Assembly (NCBI GenBank): GCA_024809215.1
Contig: JANUBW010000006.1
Coordinates: 124,936 to 188,935, forward strand
Origin: Niastella sp. OAS944
Lineage (GTDB): Bacteria > Bacteroidota > Bacteroidia > Chitinophagales > Chitinophagaceae
Direction: 5' to 3'
DNA length: 64,000 nucleotides
Shown: in pieces, positions 42,145-52,900 of the stretch
Layout of the letters: every line of letters begins with the position of its first letter
Numbering within the stretch: position 1 is the first letter of the stretch
Program-made: the position numbers and the translations under genes
Notes under the pieces: model-generated
Database searches by the model: none
Told to the model about the DNA's origin: nothing
Seen by the model: the letters and a program-made list of their open reading frames with translations, nothing else

Positions 42145-42720
42145 ATGAAAAACTGTAAAAATTTACTCTTTCTTCTTTTACTGGCTGCCTGTAGCAGTGA
42201 TCCTAAACAAAAAGCAGCCGGGGCTCCAACTGTACAAGCCAATGACACTGTTCAGGAACAGAAAACCGATACCGGTTCTGTTATAAAAGCGAAAGCTGTG
42301 GTAATGCCGCAGGACAACCTCGATACGACGCTGGCTGCGTTTCTTTATAAAAATCACAAAAACTTCGATCCTAGTGCTCAGTTTTTTGAGTATATGCAGT
42401 GGGACCTGCGGCATGAAAAAATAAAACCTTTATTGGAAAAACTGTATTTGAAGGGCCAGGATAAACACCCGGTTTTGACAATCCTTGAACAAAACCGGCA
42501 GGCATTTCATGACAAAGCGGTAATTGCTGTTTTGGATGGATATAAACGCGGAAATGGACTCAATGGGGTGGCGTTTGGTTACCTGCTAATGAAAAATGAT
42601 GAGGCCATATTGCCACTAATACAGGATGTTTTGAATAATCCTAAAGCGCCTGCGAAAGAAAAAGAGTATGCTTTATCATTGTTGAAGAAATGGAAGGGAG
42701 GAGCGCATGCGGGCAGGTGA
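42145..42720 (+). CDS. Hypothetical lipoprotein
   Basis: 191 residues: MKNCKNLLFLLLLAACSSD with lipobox Cys16, a low-complexity linker (about 20-50), and a helical C-terminal domain (PLLEKLYLKGQDKHPVLTIL, LLMKNDEAILPLIQDVLN) without a family I recognise. Two possible helical repeats ending in KALKKW-like sequence suggest a HEAT/TPR-like fold at best. Monocistronic as far as can be seen. Confidence 0.65.
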   Translation: MKNCKNLLFLLLLAACSSDPKQKAAGAPTVQANDTVQEQKTDTGSVIKAKAVVMPQDNLDTTLAAFLYKNHKNFDPSAQFFEYMQWDLRHEKIKPLLEKLYLKGQDKHPVLTILEQNRQAFHDKAVIAVLDGYKRGNGLNGVAFGYLLMKNDEAILPLIQDVLNNPKAPAKEKEYALSLLKKWKGGAHAGR

Positions 42721-42788
42721 TTGGGGTTTGAAATTAGTATAAATGATCTCCATGCTGTAATAAAAAGAGTCTGTCGTCTACTGATAAG

Positions 42789-43224
42789 ATGATGATTAAG
42801 ATAAATAACGATAAAGAATATCATGAATCTTTACTTCAAACGACTCTTTTGATATTGGCCCGCAGCAGTGATTTTGATTTTTTTGAAACCTTACTCCTGG
42901 GTAGGTATTATCATTTTTACAGTAATTATTGAATTGATTTTTTTGTCGCAAAGTTTTACAGATAGTATAAGCATAGATGATACGAGCGTTATAATTGTGA
43001 ATTATTGTTTCTTTTCGAAAAAGGTAATAGTGATCAACAGGAGTGAAGCAAGCTCAAAACTTTCGAAAGCAGCATCTTTTCGTAGTTCCGCCTATTGGGT
43101 ATTAGATATACTGCAGCAAAATAAAAAGATTTATAGCATTGAAAGCCGTGGTGGCTTCTGTGAAGAGGATTTGGTTTTGTTGAATGACTGTCTGAAATCT
43201 CCTGCTTCCAAATTTTGTTGTTAA
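42789..43224 (+). pseudogene. Small membrane protein gene, apparently frameshifted in a T7 run
   Basis: Two overlapping frames make sense only together: one starts at ATG 42789 (MMIKINNDKEYHESLLQTTL) and stops at 42935; the other is open from 42853 to 43224 but has only a GTG (42868) as a start. Removing one T from the T7 run at 42878-42884 joins them into a 144-residue protein: charged N-terminus, then SSDFDFLKPYSWVGII and a membrane helix, then a soluble strand-rich domain reminiscent of the PH-like gene at 36814. Either a real disruption or a homopolymer error. If not frameshifted, the gene would be 42868-43224 (118 residues). Confidence 0.5.
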
Positions 43225-43560
43225 CACATATTCATTCCCGATGTGCATATGTGCCTAACTGATAACTAAAATCTAATAAGAAAATTATTCTCGGTATAGT
43301 TCATATACTATATTTGCACCAAGCAACTCTCTCAAGGATAAAAAACTGTTTCAATAACCCAACCCAAACCCTGTTTATGATTTGTAGCATGGAGGAATAG
43401 TCTTTTCTGATTTATATCTATAATTTATTGGCCATTTCAATTTTTCACATCTATTAAGGCGATTGTTTTGTGCTTTAGTGGCATAGTCATTTATTTATTA
43501 TTTGATTATGGGCCATAGTGGAGATGTATTTTTTAGAATATCTTAAAACTAAAGAGTTTT
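43225..43560. other. Intergenic region upstream of the fibre/RHS cluster
   Basis: 336 bp, AT-rich, no gene seen. Contains an exact -7 element TATATTTG at 43309-43316 but no clear TTG 19-21 bp upstream of it; the distance to the fibre gene ATG (244 bp) would imply a long leader. The short-period repeats common elsewhere in the window are absent from here to the end. Confidence 0.4.
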
Positions 43561-44982
43561 ATGAACCGGATTCTATTGTTTCTTGCGCTCTTAGGCGCGG
43601 GCCAGGCAGTTCATGCTCAATACGTATATACTATCAAGGCAGATAGTGTGAAGATCACTAACAGTTGTGATACTGCGGAGTTGATCATTGAGAATCATAC
43701 GCAGACTGTGCCAGGTTTCTTATTTAATAAAGGCAGGGGGCGGACGGAGTTCAGGAAAGTATTTCAAAATCTGACCGACAATACCTTTCTGATAGGCGGT
43801 GATACTATGAAATTGACTAATGTTTGGTTTCAGGGCGGTAACAGGTTTGGTACTACCGGTTTGTTAGGCACCAATGACAACTACCCCTTAACCTTTCTGC
43901 AAAATGGAGTTGAAAAAGGGAGAATAGCTACAAGTGGTAACTGGTTGTTTAATACAACGCAGGATAGAGGACAGGTGGCGCAGTTTAAAGGAGATACCTG
44001 GACCGAAGGAACAATTAATGTTGATGGCAGGGTAAATATTGCGATCGTACCTAGCAGTAGTGGCGATAACACCATCAGTATAGGAAGGGATGTATACGTT
44101 AATAGCAATTTATCTGCAATAGGGATAGGTCAATTTTGTACAGTAATCTCAAGCGGATTTAAAGCATTCGGAGTAGGCAATAACATCACGGTAACCAATG
44201 GCATAGGAATTTTGGGAAAGACAGAACGTGGAATCGCAATAGGTGAGGATACATATGCAGGTCCTCAGTCTATTGCTATCGGCTCTAAAACAGTTACTAC
44301 AGAGCCTTTGCAGTTTGTAAGTGGTTCTGTAAGGCCTGGGGGTGGAGAGCCTATAACTGATGTTTATTTTGGTTCTGGTGTGCAAAGGAACAATTATGAG
44401 GGTCCTGCTTTGGGTTATACTATACATGGCTCCGGTGCGTATGGCGCAAATGAAGCCGGTGGAGATATCACCATTGCCGGCGGTAAAGGAACAGGTGCTG
44501 GTAAACCGGGTAGTATTATTTTCACTACTGCACAGCCCACTTCTTACGGAACAACTTTGCAAGGCCTGTCAGAAAAAGCGCGTTTCGATAGCGTTGGTAA
44601 TTTCGGTATTGGTACCAGTAATCCTTCAGTCAAGTTACATGTGAATGGAATGGGTCGCTTTGATAACACAGTTATTACTTCTGGTCATAGGTCGGCCATG
44701 CATATTGTATCAGGTGATGCTACTGTTAACGATACGGATGAATACGTTTTAGTAAACGCTACAAGTAATGTAACAATAACATTGCCCACGGCTACTGGTC
44801 GCGACGGCCAAATATTTACCATTAAAAAATTAAACGACGGTAACTCGGTAACTCTTGTTAGTAATGCATCGCAGTTGATCGATGGAGCAAACTCATATTC
44901 ACTTATTAGCCAATGGTCATTTGTAACTGTGGTGGCAAACGGCGGCAGTTGGATAATAGTAGCTACATCTAAAAATCAATAA
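43561..44982 (+). CDS. Fibre-like exported protein, paralogue 1 (YadA-head-like repeats)
   Basis: 473 residues. Signal peptide cleaved after Ala19 (AVHA|Q); then a conserved module (YVYTIKADSVKITNSCDTAE to GRGRTEF, about 20-75) shared almost unchanged with the genes at 45047 and 58783; a variable middle; glycine-rich repeats of the AIGIG / GIAIGED / SIAIGSK type (about 180-245) as in trimeric-adhesin heads; a GYTIHGSGAYG / ITIAGGKGTG segment; FGIGTSNPSVKLHVNG; and a conserved C-terminal domain (about 395-473). No T9SS tail. The architecture suggests a trimeric fibre on the cell surface; function is inferred only. Confidence 0.75.
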   Translation: MNRILLFLALLGAGQAVHAQYVYTIKADSVKITNSCDTAELIIENHTQTVPGFLFNKGRGRTEFRKVFQNLTDNTFLIGGDTMKLTNVWFQGGNRFGTTGLLGTNDNYPLTFLQNGVEKGRIATSGNWLFNTTQDRGQVAQFKGDTWTEGTINVDGRVNIAIVPSSSGDNTISIGRDVYVNSNLSAIGIGQFCTVISSGFKAFGVGNNITVTNGIGILGKTERGIAIGEDTYAGPQSIAIGSKTVTTEPLQFVSGSVRPGGGEPITDVYFGSGVQRNNYEGPALGYTIHGSGAYGANEAGGDITIAGGKGTGAGKPGSIIFTTAQPTSYGTTLQGLSEKARFDSVGNFGIGTSNPSVKLHVNGMGRFDNTVITSGHRSAMHIVSGDATVNDTDEYVLVNATSNVTITLPTATGRDGQIFTIKKLNDGNSVTLVSNASQLIDGANSYSLISQWSFVTVVANGGSWIIVATSKNQ

Positions 44983-45046
44983 CCAGCATAATTCGAATTG
45001 CTGACATCGAAATTGTTTTTAAAATGACTTATAACTATAGCTTTTT

Positions 45047-46483
45047 ATGAATCGTGTATTATTGTTTCTTGCGCTCCTATGTGCGGGCCAGGCTGTTCAT
45101 GCCCAATACGTATATACTATCAAGGCAGATAGCGTGAAAATCACTAACAGTTGTGACACAGCGGAGTTGATCATTGAAAATCATACGCAAACAGTGCCTG
45201 GGTTCTTATTTAATAAAGGACACGGAAGAACGGAGTTTAGAAGAGGAATGTTTGCTCTGAACGATAGTGTATATCTTATAGGTGCAGATACACTGGATTT
45301 TAATAAGGCTTTTGGAAAATATTACAAACAGGGAGGCAACGCCTTTGGTAGCACAGCTCTTTTAGGAACTAAAGACAATTTTCCTTTGACATTTTTACAA
45401 AACAACCGGGAAACGGCCAGGGTTGATACTTCGGGGCACTGGTTATTTAATACTGCAGAAGATAAAGGATATCTGGCTCAATTTAATGGTGACACTTGGA
45501 CCGCTGGTGTTATTTACCAGGATAAAAATGTTAACATAGTGCCGTTTGGCGGTATTTATGGCGATGCCAGGATCAATATAGGGGGCAATTCTGTTATAGG
45601 GCATGCTACAGTTGCATTGGGATCTGGTATGCAGGTAGACGGAACTGGGGCTGAATCTGTTGGAATTGGATTTAAACAAACGGTGGCTCATGGGATAGGG
45701 ATTTTGGGTTCTACAGCGGGAGGGATTGCTATTGGGGAGCACGCTTTTGCTGATACGGGTTCCATTGTGCTAGGAAAAGAATCAGTAAGTACGGGTAAAT
45801 ATCAGCTGGTATGTGGTGGGCCTGATTACCAGAATGAATATGGCAAATGGACAAAAGCAATCTATAATGTTTATTTCGGATCTGGTGTGCAAAGAAATAA
45901 TCAAGACGGACCAGGATTGTCCTATACGATAAATGGTTCTGGAGGCTATGGCACAAACAAGGATGGAGGAGCTATCACCATCGCCGGCGGTAAAGGGACA
46001 GGCTCAGGTATACCTGGCAGTGTAATTTTTGCCACTGCTCAAACCGGTTCTTCCGGGACCACTTTGCAGGACCTGTCAGAAAAAGCACGCATCGCTGAGA
46101 ACGGCAATTTCGGTATCGGTACCAGCACTCCATCGGCCAGGTTGCACGTGAGCGGTACCAGTCGCTTTGATAACATCACAACTACTTCAGGACATAGGTC
46201 TGCTATACGTAATACATCAACCGACATAACTATTGGCGATACGGATGAATACATTTTTGTAACCGCCGCGTCACCTATCGTGACCATAACACTGCCAAAT
46301 GCTGCGGTATGTGATGGACAAACGTATACTATTAAGAAAGTCAACAATGGTAATCTAGTAAATGTTACCAACGCTTCTTCTCAAATGATCGACGGTTCAG
46401 GCTCATATGCACTCACCAATCAATGGCAATTTGTAACCGTAGTAGCAAACGGTGGCAGTTGGATGATTGTGTCTAAAAACTAA
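45047..46483 (+). CDS. Fibre-like exported protein, paralogue 2
   Basis: 478 residues, same plan as paralogue 1, 64 bp downstream of it. The first about 75 residues and the last about 80 are nearly identical to paralogue 1 (GFLFNKGHGRTEF; VTVVANGGSWMIVSKN), while residues about 80-250 differ strongly. Head-like GIAIGEHAFADTGSIVLGK repeats and the GYGTNKDGGAITIAGGKG block are retained. A tandem duplication with a diversified middle is the simplest reading. Its stop codon is in frame with the next gene, which starts 15 bp later at a TTG. Confidence 0.75.
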   Translation: MNRVLLFLALLCAGQAVHAQYVYTIKADSVKITNSCDTAELIIENHTQTVPGFLFNKGHGRTEFRRGMFALNDSVYLIGADTLDFNKAFGKYYKQGGNAFGSTALLGTKDNFPLTFLQNNRETARVDTSGHWLFNTAEDKGYLAQFNGDTWTAGVIYQDKNVNIVPFGGIYGDARINIGGNSVIGHATVALGSGMQVDGTGAESVGIGFKQTVAHGIGILGSTAGGIAIGEHAFADTGSIVLGKESVSTGKYQLVCGGPDYQNEYGKWTKAIYNVYFGSGVQRNNQDGPGLSYTINGSGGYGTNKDGGAITIAGGKGTGSGIPGSVIFATAQTGSSGTTLQDLSEKARIAENGNFGIGTSTPSARLHVSGTSRFDNITTTSGHRSAIRNTSTDITIGDTDEYIFVTAASPIVTITLPNAAVCDGQTYTIKKVNNGNLVNVTNASSQMIDGSGSYALTNQWQFVTVVANGGSWMIVSKN

Positions 46484-46498
46484 AAAAAGCATTTCATT

Positions 46499-48781
46499 TT
46501 GCAAAAGTGGATAGGGACTATATTGCTTATACTATATAGCTGTATTGCAGCGCATGGTCAGGAACGAAAGCCTGATGTAAACGCTGTAAAGGATACTTCT
46601 ACTGTAGAAGAGGATGAACCTTCATTTTGGTTGCCACAAAAGCAAAATTGTAAAGGAGTTGTAAAGCTACCCATATATGCTTACGTATATGTGCCGGTGG
46701 TAAGAGAACCGGTAAAGAAAACGGCTCCTGTTGAACCGGTAAAACCACAACGAATACCCTTTTTGCAAGTACATGGAAATGTTATGTACAATGTGAATTA
46801 TTATTCAAATATCGATACGCCCTATAATGAGCAGGATATCTATCAACATACAATACAAACCTATCTGGATATAACCGTAAAGGGGCAATATCCCATGCGG
46901 GTATATCTTACCAACAGGTTCACCAATTCAAAGTTGTTCAGGAATTTTTCCGATCTCAATTTCAATTATAACAATACCCAGTTCACACAGAAAATAAAAA
47001 TGCAGATCAGGGAAAGGTTTTTGGCTTCATTGCCATCGCCAAAGGCCCCTGATAGTTTGAAAGCTGAGCTGGATTTAACTATTAAAAAGCTAAGGATGTT
47101 AGATGGCTGGATAAAAAATCCCAGTCTTATACAGAAACTGGTCGAGGCCAGGGAAAAAGCCATGCGAGACTCGTTGCGGAACCTGGCAAAAACACCTGAT
47201 ACCAGTTTGAAGTTACCCGCTATGGATTCAGCGCTTGTCCGCCCCGGAATAGATACTTCAAATATTGAAGCATTGTATGTAAAGCGCAAACAACAGGCCG
47301 ATTCATTACGTGCCCGCGTGGTTGCGCTTCAACAAATGGTAAAAGCAGCTAAAGGTCAATCGCAGGAAACGATTAACAAGGTCTGTCGTGAAATTGAACA
47401 GGCAAAAAGCCCGGCGAAACTTAAAGACATCATGGAAGAAAACCAGATCGGCGATACCGTTCTTCCTAAAGGCTATAAAACCTTAATGGCCATCCGTTCT
47501 TTTGGTGTTGGCAGAAGTGTGGTGAATTATTCCGAACTGTCGGCAAAGAATATTTCAGTGAATGGCTTTCAGGCCGAATACAATCCTGATGCTTATTATG
47601 CACTGGCAACAGGCAGTGTTGATTATCGCTTTCGCGATTTCATTGTAAAAGGTCCCAAACAATCGGGACAATATCTTACGGTGTTAAGGTATGGACGTGG
47701 ATTGAAAGATGGTAATAATATAATATTTACCTGGTTTGGCGGTCGCCGGCAGTTATACAATGCCGGTACTGTAGATTCCCAGCAGATTCAAACACCTTCT
47801 TCGGGTTTAATGGGTTTTACCATTGAAGGAACGTACCGGCTGAATAAAAATATTATGCTTACGGCCGAGGTGGCTAAGTCATCGTACCCGGTATATGCAA
47901 AAGATTCGTCGGGCAAAAACAGTTTGCCTTCGCAAATGCTCGAAATGAGCAATCGCCGTAATGAAGCGTATTCCTTAAAAGCAGATGCATTTTTCCCCAG
48001 AACGCAAACAACGGTAAAGACAACGTTTAAAAGGCTGGGCGCCAATTTTCAGTCGTTCAGCACCTTTACCGACGGTTCTGAACAAACCGCCTGGAGCGCC
48101 AATGTGCAGCAGTTGTTCTTTAAGCGTCAATTGGCACTTAACCTGGGCGCCAATACAAATGATTTCAGTAATCCATTTATAGGAAGTCAATATAAAAGTA
48201 CCACCGTTTTCAAAAGCATACAGGCAACGCTGCGCAAGAACCGATGGCCGATCATATCGCTGGGTTATTTCCCAAGCAGTCAGATCACGAAACTGGGCGA
48301 TGGGGTATACCAGGAAAATCTTTTTTACACCCTTACTGGCAATGTGACCCATTCCTATAGGGTGCGCCAGTTGATGATGAATTCGGCCATGGTATATACG
48401 CAGTTCTATAACCGGTCAACCGATTCGGGTTTTGTATACTTCAATACAAGGAATTTATTATTAAGCCAGTCGGCCTTTATGCAGCGGCTCACGCTGCAGG
48501 CCAATGCGTCAGGCGCCTTTAATCAGGAGTATAAGTTGTATACACTGGAAGGAAAGGCACTTTACAATCTCAATAAATATATCACCGTCGGCGGTGGCCT
48601 TAAATACAACTATCAAACAGAATTCAATATAGAACAACTGGGTTATTCTGCAGAAACCTCTTTACAGATCCCCAAAGTTGGTCAAATACAATTTTCAGCA
48701 GAAAAGGGATTTATCCCTGGAATGAATAAACAGCTTGTACCAAACAATACAGGCCGGGCAACTTATTTTAAAACATTTTGA
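46499..48781 (+). CDS. Coiled-coil plus outer-membrane beta-barrel protein
   Basis: 760 residues. Start taken as TTG 46499 because it gives a signal peptide (MQKWIGTILLILYSCIAAHG) and no ATG is available after the preceding stop. Residues about 30-85 are Pro-rich; about 160-330 are helical and highly charged, with coiled-coil heptads (LVEAREKAMRDSLRNLAK; RARVVALQQMVKAAKGQ); from about 350 to the end alternating amphipathic strands with aromatic girdles (YYALATGSVDYRF, YLTVLRYGRGL, ATYFKTF) and a C-terminal Phe mark an outer-membrane barrel. It may anchor or export the neighbouring giant proteins. No family recognised. Confidence 0.65.
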   Translation: MQKWIGTILLILYSCIAAHGQERKPDVNAVKDTSTVEEDEPSFWLPQKQNCKGVVKLPIYAYVYVPVVREPVKKTAPVEPVKPQRIPFLQVHGNVMYNVNYYSNIDTPYNEQDIYQHTIQTYLDITVKGQYPMRVYLTNRFTNSKLFRNFSDLNFNYNNTQFTQKIKMQIRERFLASLPSPKAPDSLKAELDLTIKKLRMLDGWIKNPSLIQKLVEAREKAMRDSLRNLAKTPDTSLKLPAMDSALVRPGIDTSNIEALYVKRKQQADSLRARVVALQQMVKAAKGQSQETINKVCREIEQAKSPAKLKDIMEENQIGDTVLPKGYKTLMAIRSFGVGRSVVNYSELSAKNISVNGFQAEYNPDAYYALATGSVDYRFRDFIVKGPKQSGQYLTVLRYGRGLKDGNNIIFTWFGGRRQLYNAGTVDSQQIQTPSSGLMGFTIEGTYRLNKNIMLTAEVAKSSYPVYAKDSSGKNSLPSQMLEMSNRRNEAYSLKADAFFPRTQTTVKTTFKRLGANFQSFSTFTDGSEQTAWSANVQQLFFKRQLALNLGANTNDFSNPFIGSQYKSTTVFKSIQATLRKNRWPIISLGYFPSSQITKLGDGVYQENLFYTLTGNVTHSYRVRQLMMNSAMVYTQFYNRSTDSGFVYFNTRNLLLSQSAFMQRLTLQANASGAFNQEYKLYTLEGKALYNLNKYITVGGGLKYNYQTEFNIEQLGYSAETSLQIPKVGQIQFSAEKGFIPGMNKQLVPNNTGRATYFKTF

Positions 48782-48791
48782 ACAGGAAGTT

Positions 48792-49895
48792 ATGTCTAGA
48801 AAACGGATGTTGTTTTGTTTACTGCTATTGGGTGTAATGGTTACATCGCATGCACAGATAAGCATGACGCTACAGGTGCCGCCGGCAGGCGTTCTTGTAA
48901 AGAACCAGTTATGGAACCTGGTGTTGGTAAATGCCGGTAATAATACCCAGTTGGTTAGAGTGAACCTGGCGTTACTCGATGCACAAACAAACCAACCGGT
49001 AATGAATGCCACTTCGGCCCCCGTTTCATTGAACAAGGGCGCCCGGCAATTGCAGGCGCGGGATGTTTCACCTGTTCAATATACCTATAGCATTCCGGCA
49101 GCCAAAGTAGATATGGACCCGAATGGCATGTTGCCGGCCGGGCGGTACCTGGCTTGTTATACGGTAGTAAGCGCAACGAAAGGCGATCTTACGTTGGTGG
49201 AGAATTGTATTCAGGTAAACGTTGATCCGTTAAGTCCGCCCCTGCTGAATACCCCGGCCAACGAAGACAACCTGATAACGCCATACCCCCAATTTACCTG
49301 GCTGCCGCCAACACCAATAGGTTTGTTTAACGACCTGGGGTATGCCATTGTGATTGTTGAAGTGTTACTAGGGCAGGGTAAAGCGGATGCAGTTCAACAA
49401 AATGTTCCATTGAACGCTTCGGTATACACGAAAGACCTTTTCTGGAATTACCCCGCATCTACACGATCGCTGGATACTGGTAAAGTATATGCCTGGCGAA
49501 TAGTGGCCATGAACAGTGGTAAACCGGTTGCGTTGAGCGATATCTGGACGTTCAGGGTAACAAAAACCCAATCCGCATTAGAGAGCGTAAAGGAAACGCC
49601 ATTTGTAGAAGTAAAGCGCGCACAGGATGCCGTGATCGCTTCTGCAGGTAATGTACTGCGAATCACCTATGATAATGCGGCGGCAGATTCAGTCGTAAAA
49701 TATACTATAACAAGTATAGAAGAAGCCGGTAATCCGGTTGTGCAGGAAGGTGAGCTTATGTTGAAGTACGGACAAAACCAGTTGCAGGTTCCCTTACGTA
49801 ACAATAGAAAAATACAAACTGATAAAGTTTATCTGCTACGCTTTACCAGCAGCCGTAATGAAACCTGGTCGGTTAAATTCACAGTGACGAAGTAG
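48792..49895 (+). CDS. Exported Ig/fibronectin-like protein, TANFOR-like
   Basis: 367 residues from the ATG at 48792, preceded by CAGGAAGTT (good ribosome-binding site) 10 bp after the barrel gene; the upstream TTG frame overlaps that gene. Signal peptide to SHAQ. The pattern (ISMTLQVPPAGVLVKNQLWN with a strand-rich first domain, MLPAGRYLACYTVVSATKGD, then PPLLNTPANEDNLITPYPQFTWLPP and GKVYAWRIVAMN) is like the TANFOR/fibronectin-type surface proteins of Bacteroidota; that label is tentative. The C-terminal part is one more Ig-like domain without a T9SS tail. Confidence 0.6.
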   Translation: MSRKRMLFCLLLLGVMVTSHAQISMTLQVPPAGVLVKNQLWNLVLVNAGNNTQLVRVNLALLDAQTNQPVMNATSAPVSLNKGARQLQARDVSPVQYTYSIPAAKVDMDPNGMLPAGRYLACYTVVSATKGDLTLVENCIQVNVDPLSPPLLNTPANEDNLITPYPQFTWLPPTPIGLFNDLGYAIVIVEVLLGQGKADAVQQNVPLNASVYTKDLFWNYPASTRSLDTGKVYAWRIVAMNSGKPVALSDIWTFRVTKTQSALESVKETPFVEVKRAQDAVIASAGNVLRITYDNAAADSVVKYTITSIEEAGNPVVQEGELMLKYGQNQLQVPLRNNRKIQTDKVYLLRFTSSRNETWSVKFTVTK

Positions 49896-49973
49896 CGCTG
49901 TAAAGATTGAATATTACGTGTTGCATTTAACAACTTGCATAGCAATAGTTGAACTAATTAATATACCCCGAAC

Positions 49974-52900
49974 ATGATCTTGAGTTTAGCATTAAGGTAT
50001 CAGAAGCACATCGCCTTATTCCTGTTGAGCATTTCTTTTGTTCAGCTAACCATCGCTGAGCGTATCGGGCGCAGGTATGAACCATACCAATGGGGCAGGT
50101 TGAGTTCCCGCAACAACAACAGAGTTGCTCCCGGTAATATCCTGGCGTCTGCATCACCATTACAAGGGAGTAAAAAGATGGATGGACCGGTAATTACGTT
50201 GGACAAAAGCATAGCCAACCATTCTTTTATTGGCGGGCCTACACAACCTGAGAGCCAGTCGTTCAGTTCGGTTAACAGCAATAATATGGTTGACCTGTTC
50301 TCGGGTGATTTCAGCTATAACATTCCCTTACTCGATGTGGGTGGTTACCCGGTGAACATTGCTTATCACAGTGGTATTACCATGGATGAAGAAGCAAGCT
50401 GGGTAGGGCTGGGTTGGAATATAAACCCTGGTTCTATTACCCGCAATATGCGCGGTGTGCCTGATGATTTTAATGGAGGGGCTGATACAATGAGGAAGGT
50501 TTCGAATATAAAGCCAAATGATAACTGGGGAGTAACGGTAGGTGGTAATATGGAAATATTCGGACTGGATAAATTAAAGAAAAGTAGCACTGGCCAAGAC
50601 CCTACTTCTTTGAGTATAGATGCTGGCATGAGCCTCGGCGTATTTCATAATACATATAACGGCTGGGGTTTCGAACAGTCGCTAAACGCTTCGCTGAGTG
50701 TAGGAGCCAAACAGTTTGGCTCATTAACGGGAGGTTTATCGCTTACCAATAATACCCAAAATGGTATTACGTTGCAACCCAGTTTGTCGTACCAGTTCAG
50801 GCATGAGCAAAGTAAAAATTATCCAGGCTGGAGCGGCGGTTTAAGTGTTTCGGCACCCTATAATTCGATGACGGGCCTTAAGGGCATACAAATGGGGCTT
50901 AATAGTAGCTTAAGCAACAGGAATGGTGCTAGTTTAGGGGCTGAGCGCAGTGCCTTGTTGTTCGCATGGGCGCCATATACGCCTTATATCACCATGCCCA
51001 TGACCAATTTCAATAACAGTGTAACCTTTAAACTAGGTGATCAAAAGAAAGGGCATCATGCATCAACATTCATTAGCGGGTATTGGGGCAGCGAATACAT
51101 TGAATCAGCTGATACTTCGGTGGCCATGCCGGTATTCGGCTATCTCAATTACCAGAACTTCGTCGGTAATCGTGATGCATTGACCGACTTTAACCGCGAA
51201 AAAGAAATTACTTATCGTGAAAAACCGGCTGTTCCACATATAGGGGTGCCCACGTATACTTACGATGTATTTTCTATGTCGGGTGAAGGTACCGGTGGCA
51301 CTTTCAGGCCATATCGCGGTGATATCGGGTATATCTCCGATCATCGCATTCTCAATAAAACAAAAACGAATGCATTTAGCGGCGACCTCGGCTTTGGCGA
51401 TATATTACATGCAGGGGTTGATTTGAATTTTAACTATTCCTATACTCAATCCGGTCCGTGGGAAGCAGAAAACGAAATAGGCAATACGATCAATTTCCGC
51501 AATAGCCGGGGGTTATTTGAAGCGACCTATTTTCGAAACCCCGGTGAAAAGGCGATCAATACCAAAGCTTTTTATGATAAGCTTGGCGGCGATGATGTTG
51601 TAGCGCCGGCATTAAGCCAGAACAGTAAGAATAGCCCAACCATAATTGCCGCCAATACGCTTAACCGGTACAGCGGCAGAGCTAAAGTGGGAAGCATTCC
51701 TGTGGAAAAGGATAGTGTTATACGTACCAAACGCGACAAACGCGCCCAGGTTATTTCTTACCTCACTGCATCTGAAGCATCAGTAGCAGGTCTCGACAAA
51801 TACATTTATCACCATAAAGTAAATACGTTCACCCCCCGCCATTGTGATGATATTTCCGTGAGCGATACAATAAGTTTAGGCACCGGGTTGAATGGGTATT
51901 TTTATAAGAATACTGAATTTAGAGGGCCCTGGTTCGTTCCGGAAAAATTCAACGAGACTATGCATCACGACTGGGAGAGGTGGACTCCATACTATGCTCA
52001 TGCCGGAAATAAGAAAATAGAAATTTCGGACAGTTTTCCGAATGATAATTTTACCGTCCGCTGGCTGGGCCGCCTGAAAGCACCTGAAACCGGTACCTAT
52101 GATTTTGGGGTAGTCGTCGACGACAGGATCCGGGTGTGGCTCGATGATTCGGTTGTAATAGACACCTGGAAGCCCCGCACCTACCCAGACTGGCCCAAAA
52201 CAAAATTAAACCTGATCAAGGACCACTTTTATAAGCTAAAAATAGAATATCTGGAATTGGGCGGAGATGGTTTTGCCTATGCGCATCTTTTTTGGAGAAC
52301 ACCCAGTCAGGATCATACTAAGGAATTCACTAGGAATAATTATTCGGGAGATAAGGATACGATCAATATAAAACACTTTTTCCCTCCCGTATTTACCGAT
52401 ACGGCCATTGTAGATAATGTTATTACCCGCGAAGACCGGGTGAATAACTTCCGGAAAGCCAGTCATATTTCTGAAATAGACGTATTAAACCCCGACGGCC
52501 GCAGGTATGTATATGGTATTCCGGTTTATAATATTGAACAAAAAGAAGTAAGCTTTTCGGTTGATAAGGGTAATGCAAAGAATAACCTTTCGGGCATGAC
52601 CACTTATTCTGATCAGGAAAACAGTACACGCAATATCAGTGGCAAGCAGGGTTACTACAGTCGCCAGGAAATACCGGCCTATGCGCACTCATTTTTATTG
52701 AGCGGTATTTTATCGCCCGACTATGTTGATGTTACAGGTAATGGTATCAGCGACGATGATCAGGGCGATGCCGTAAAATTCAATTATTCAAAAACGGCTG
52801 GTATTGCCAGCCCATACGAATGGCGGGCGCCTTACAGCGACAGCGCCAATTATGCCGAAGGATTGAAGACTTATAACCGCGACGATAAAGCGAATTATGT

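Noticed and set aside
42762..42850. AAAAGAGTC and GACTCTTTT inverted repeat as a terminator
   Set aside because: The arms are 9 bp with a 70-bp loop, and the right arm lies in the apparent coding region; too weak.
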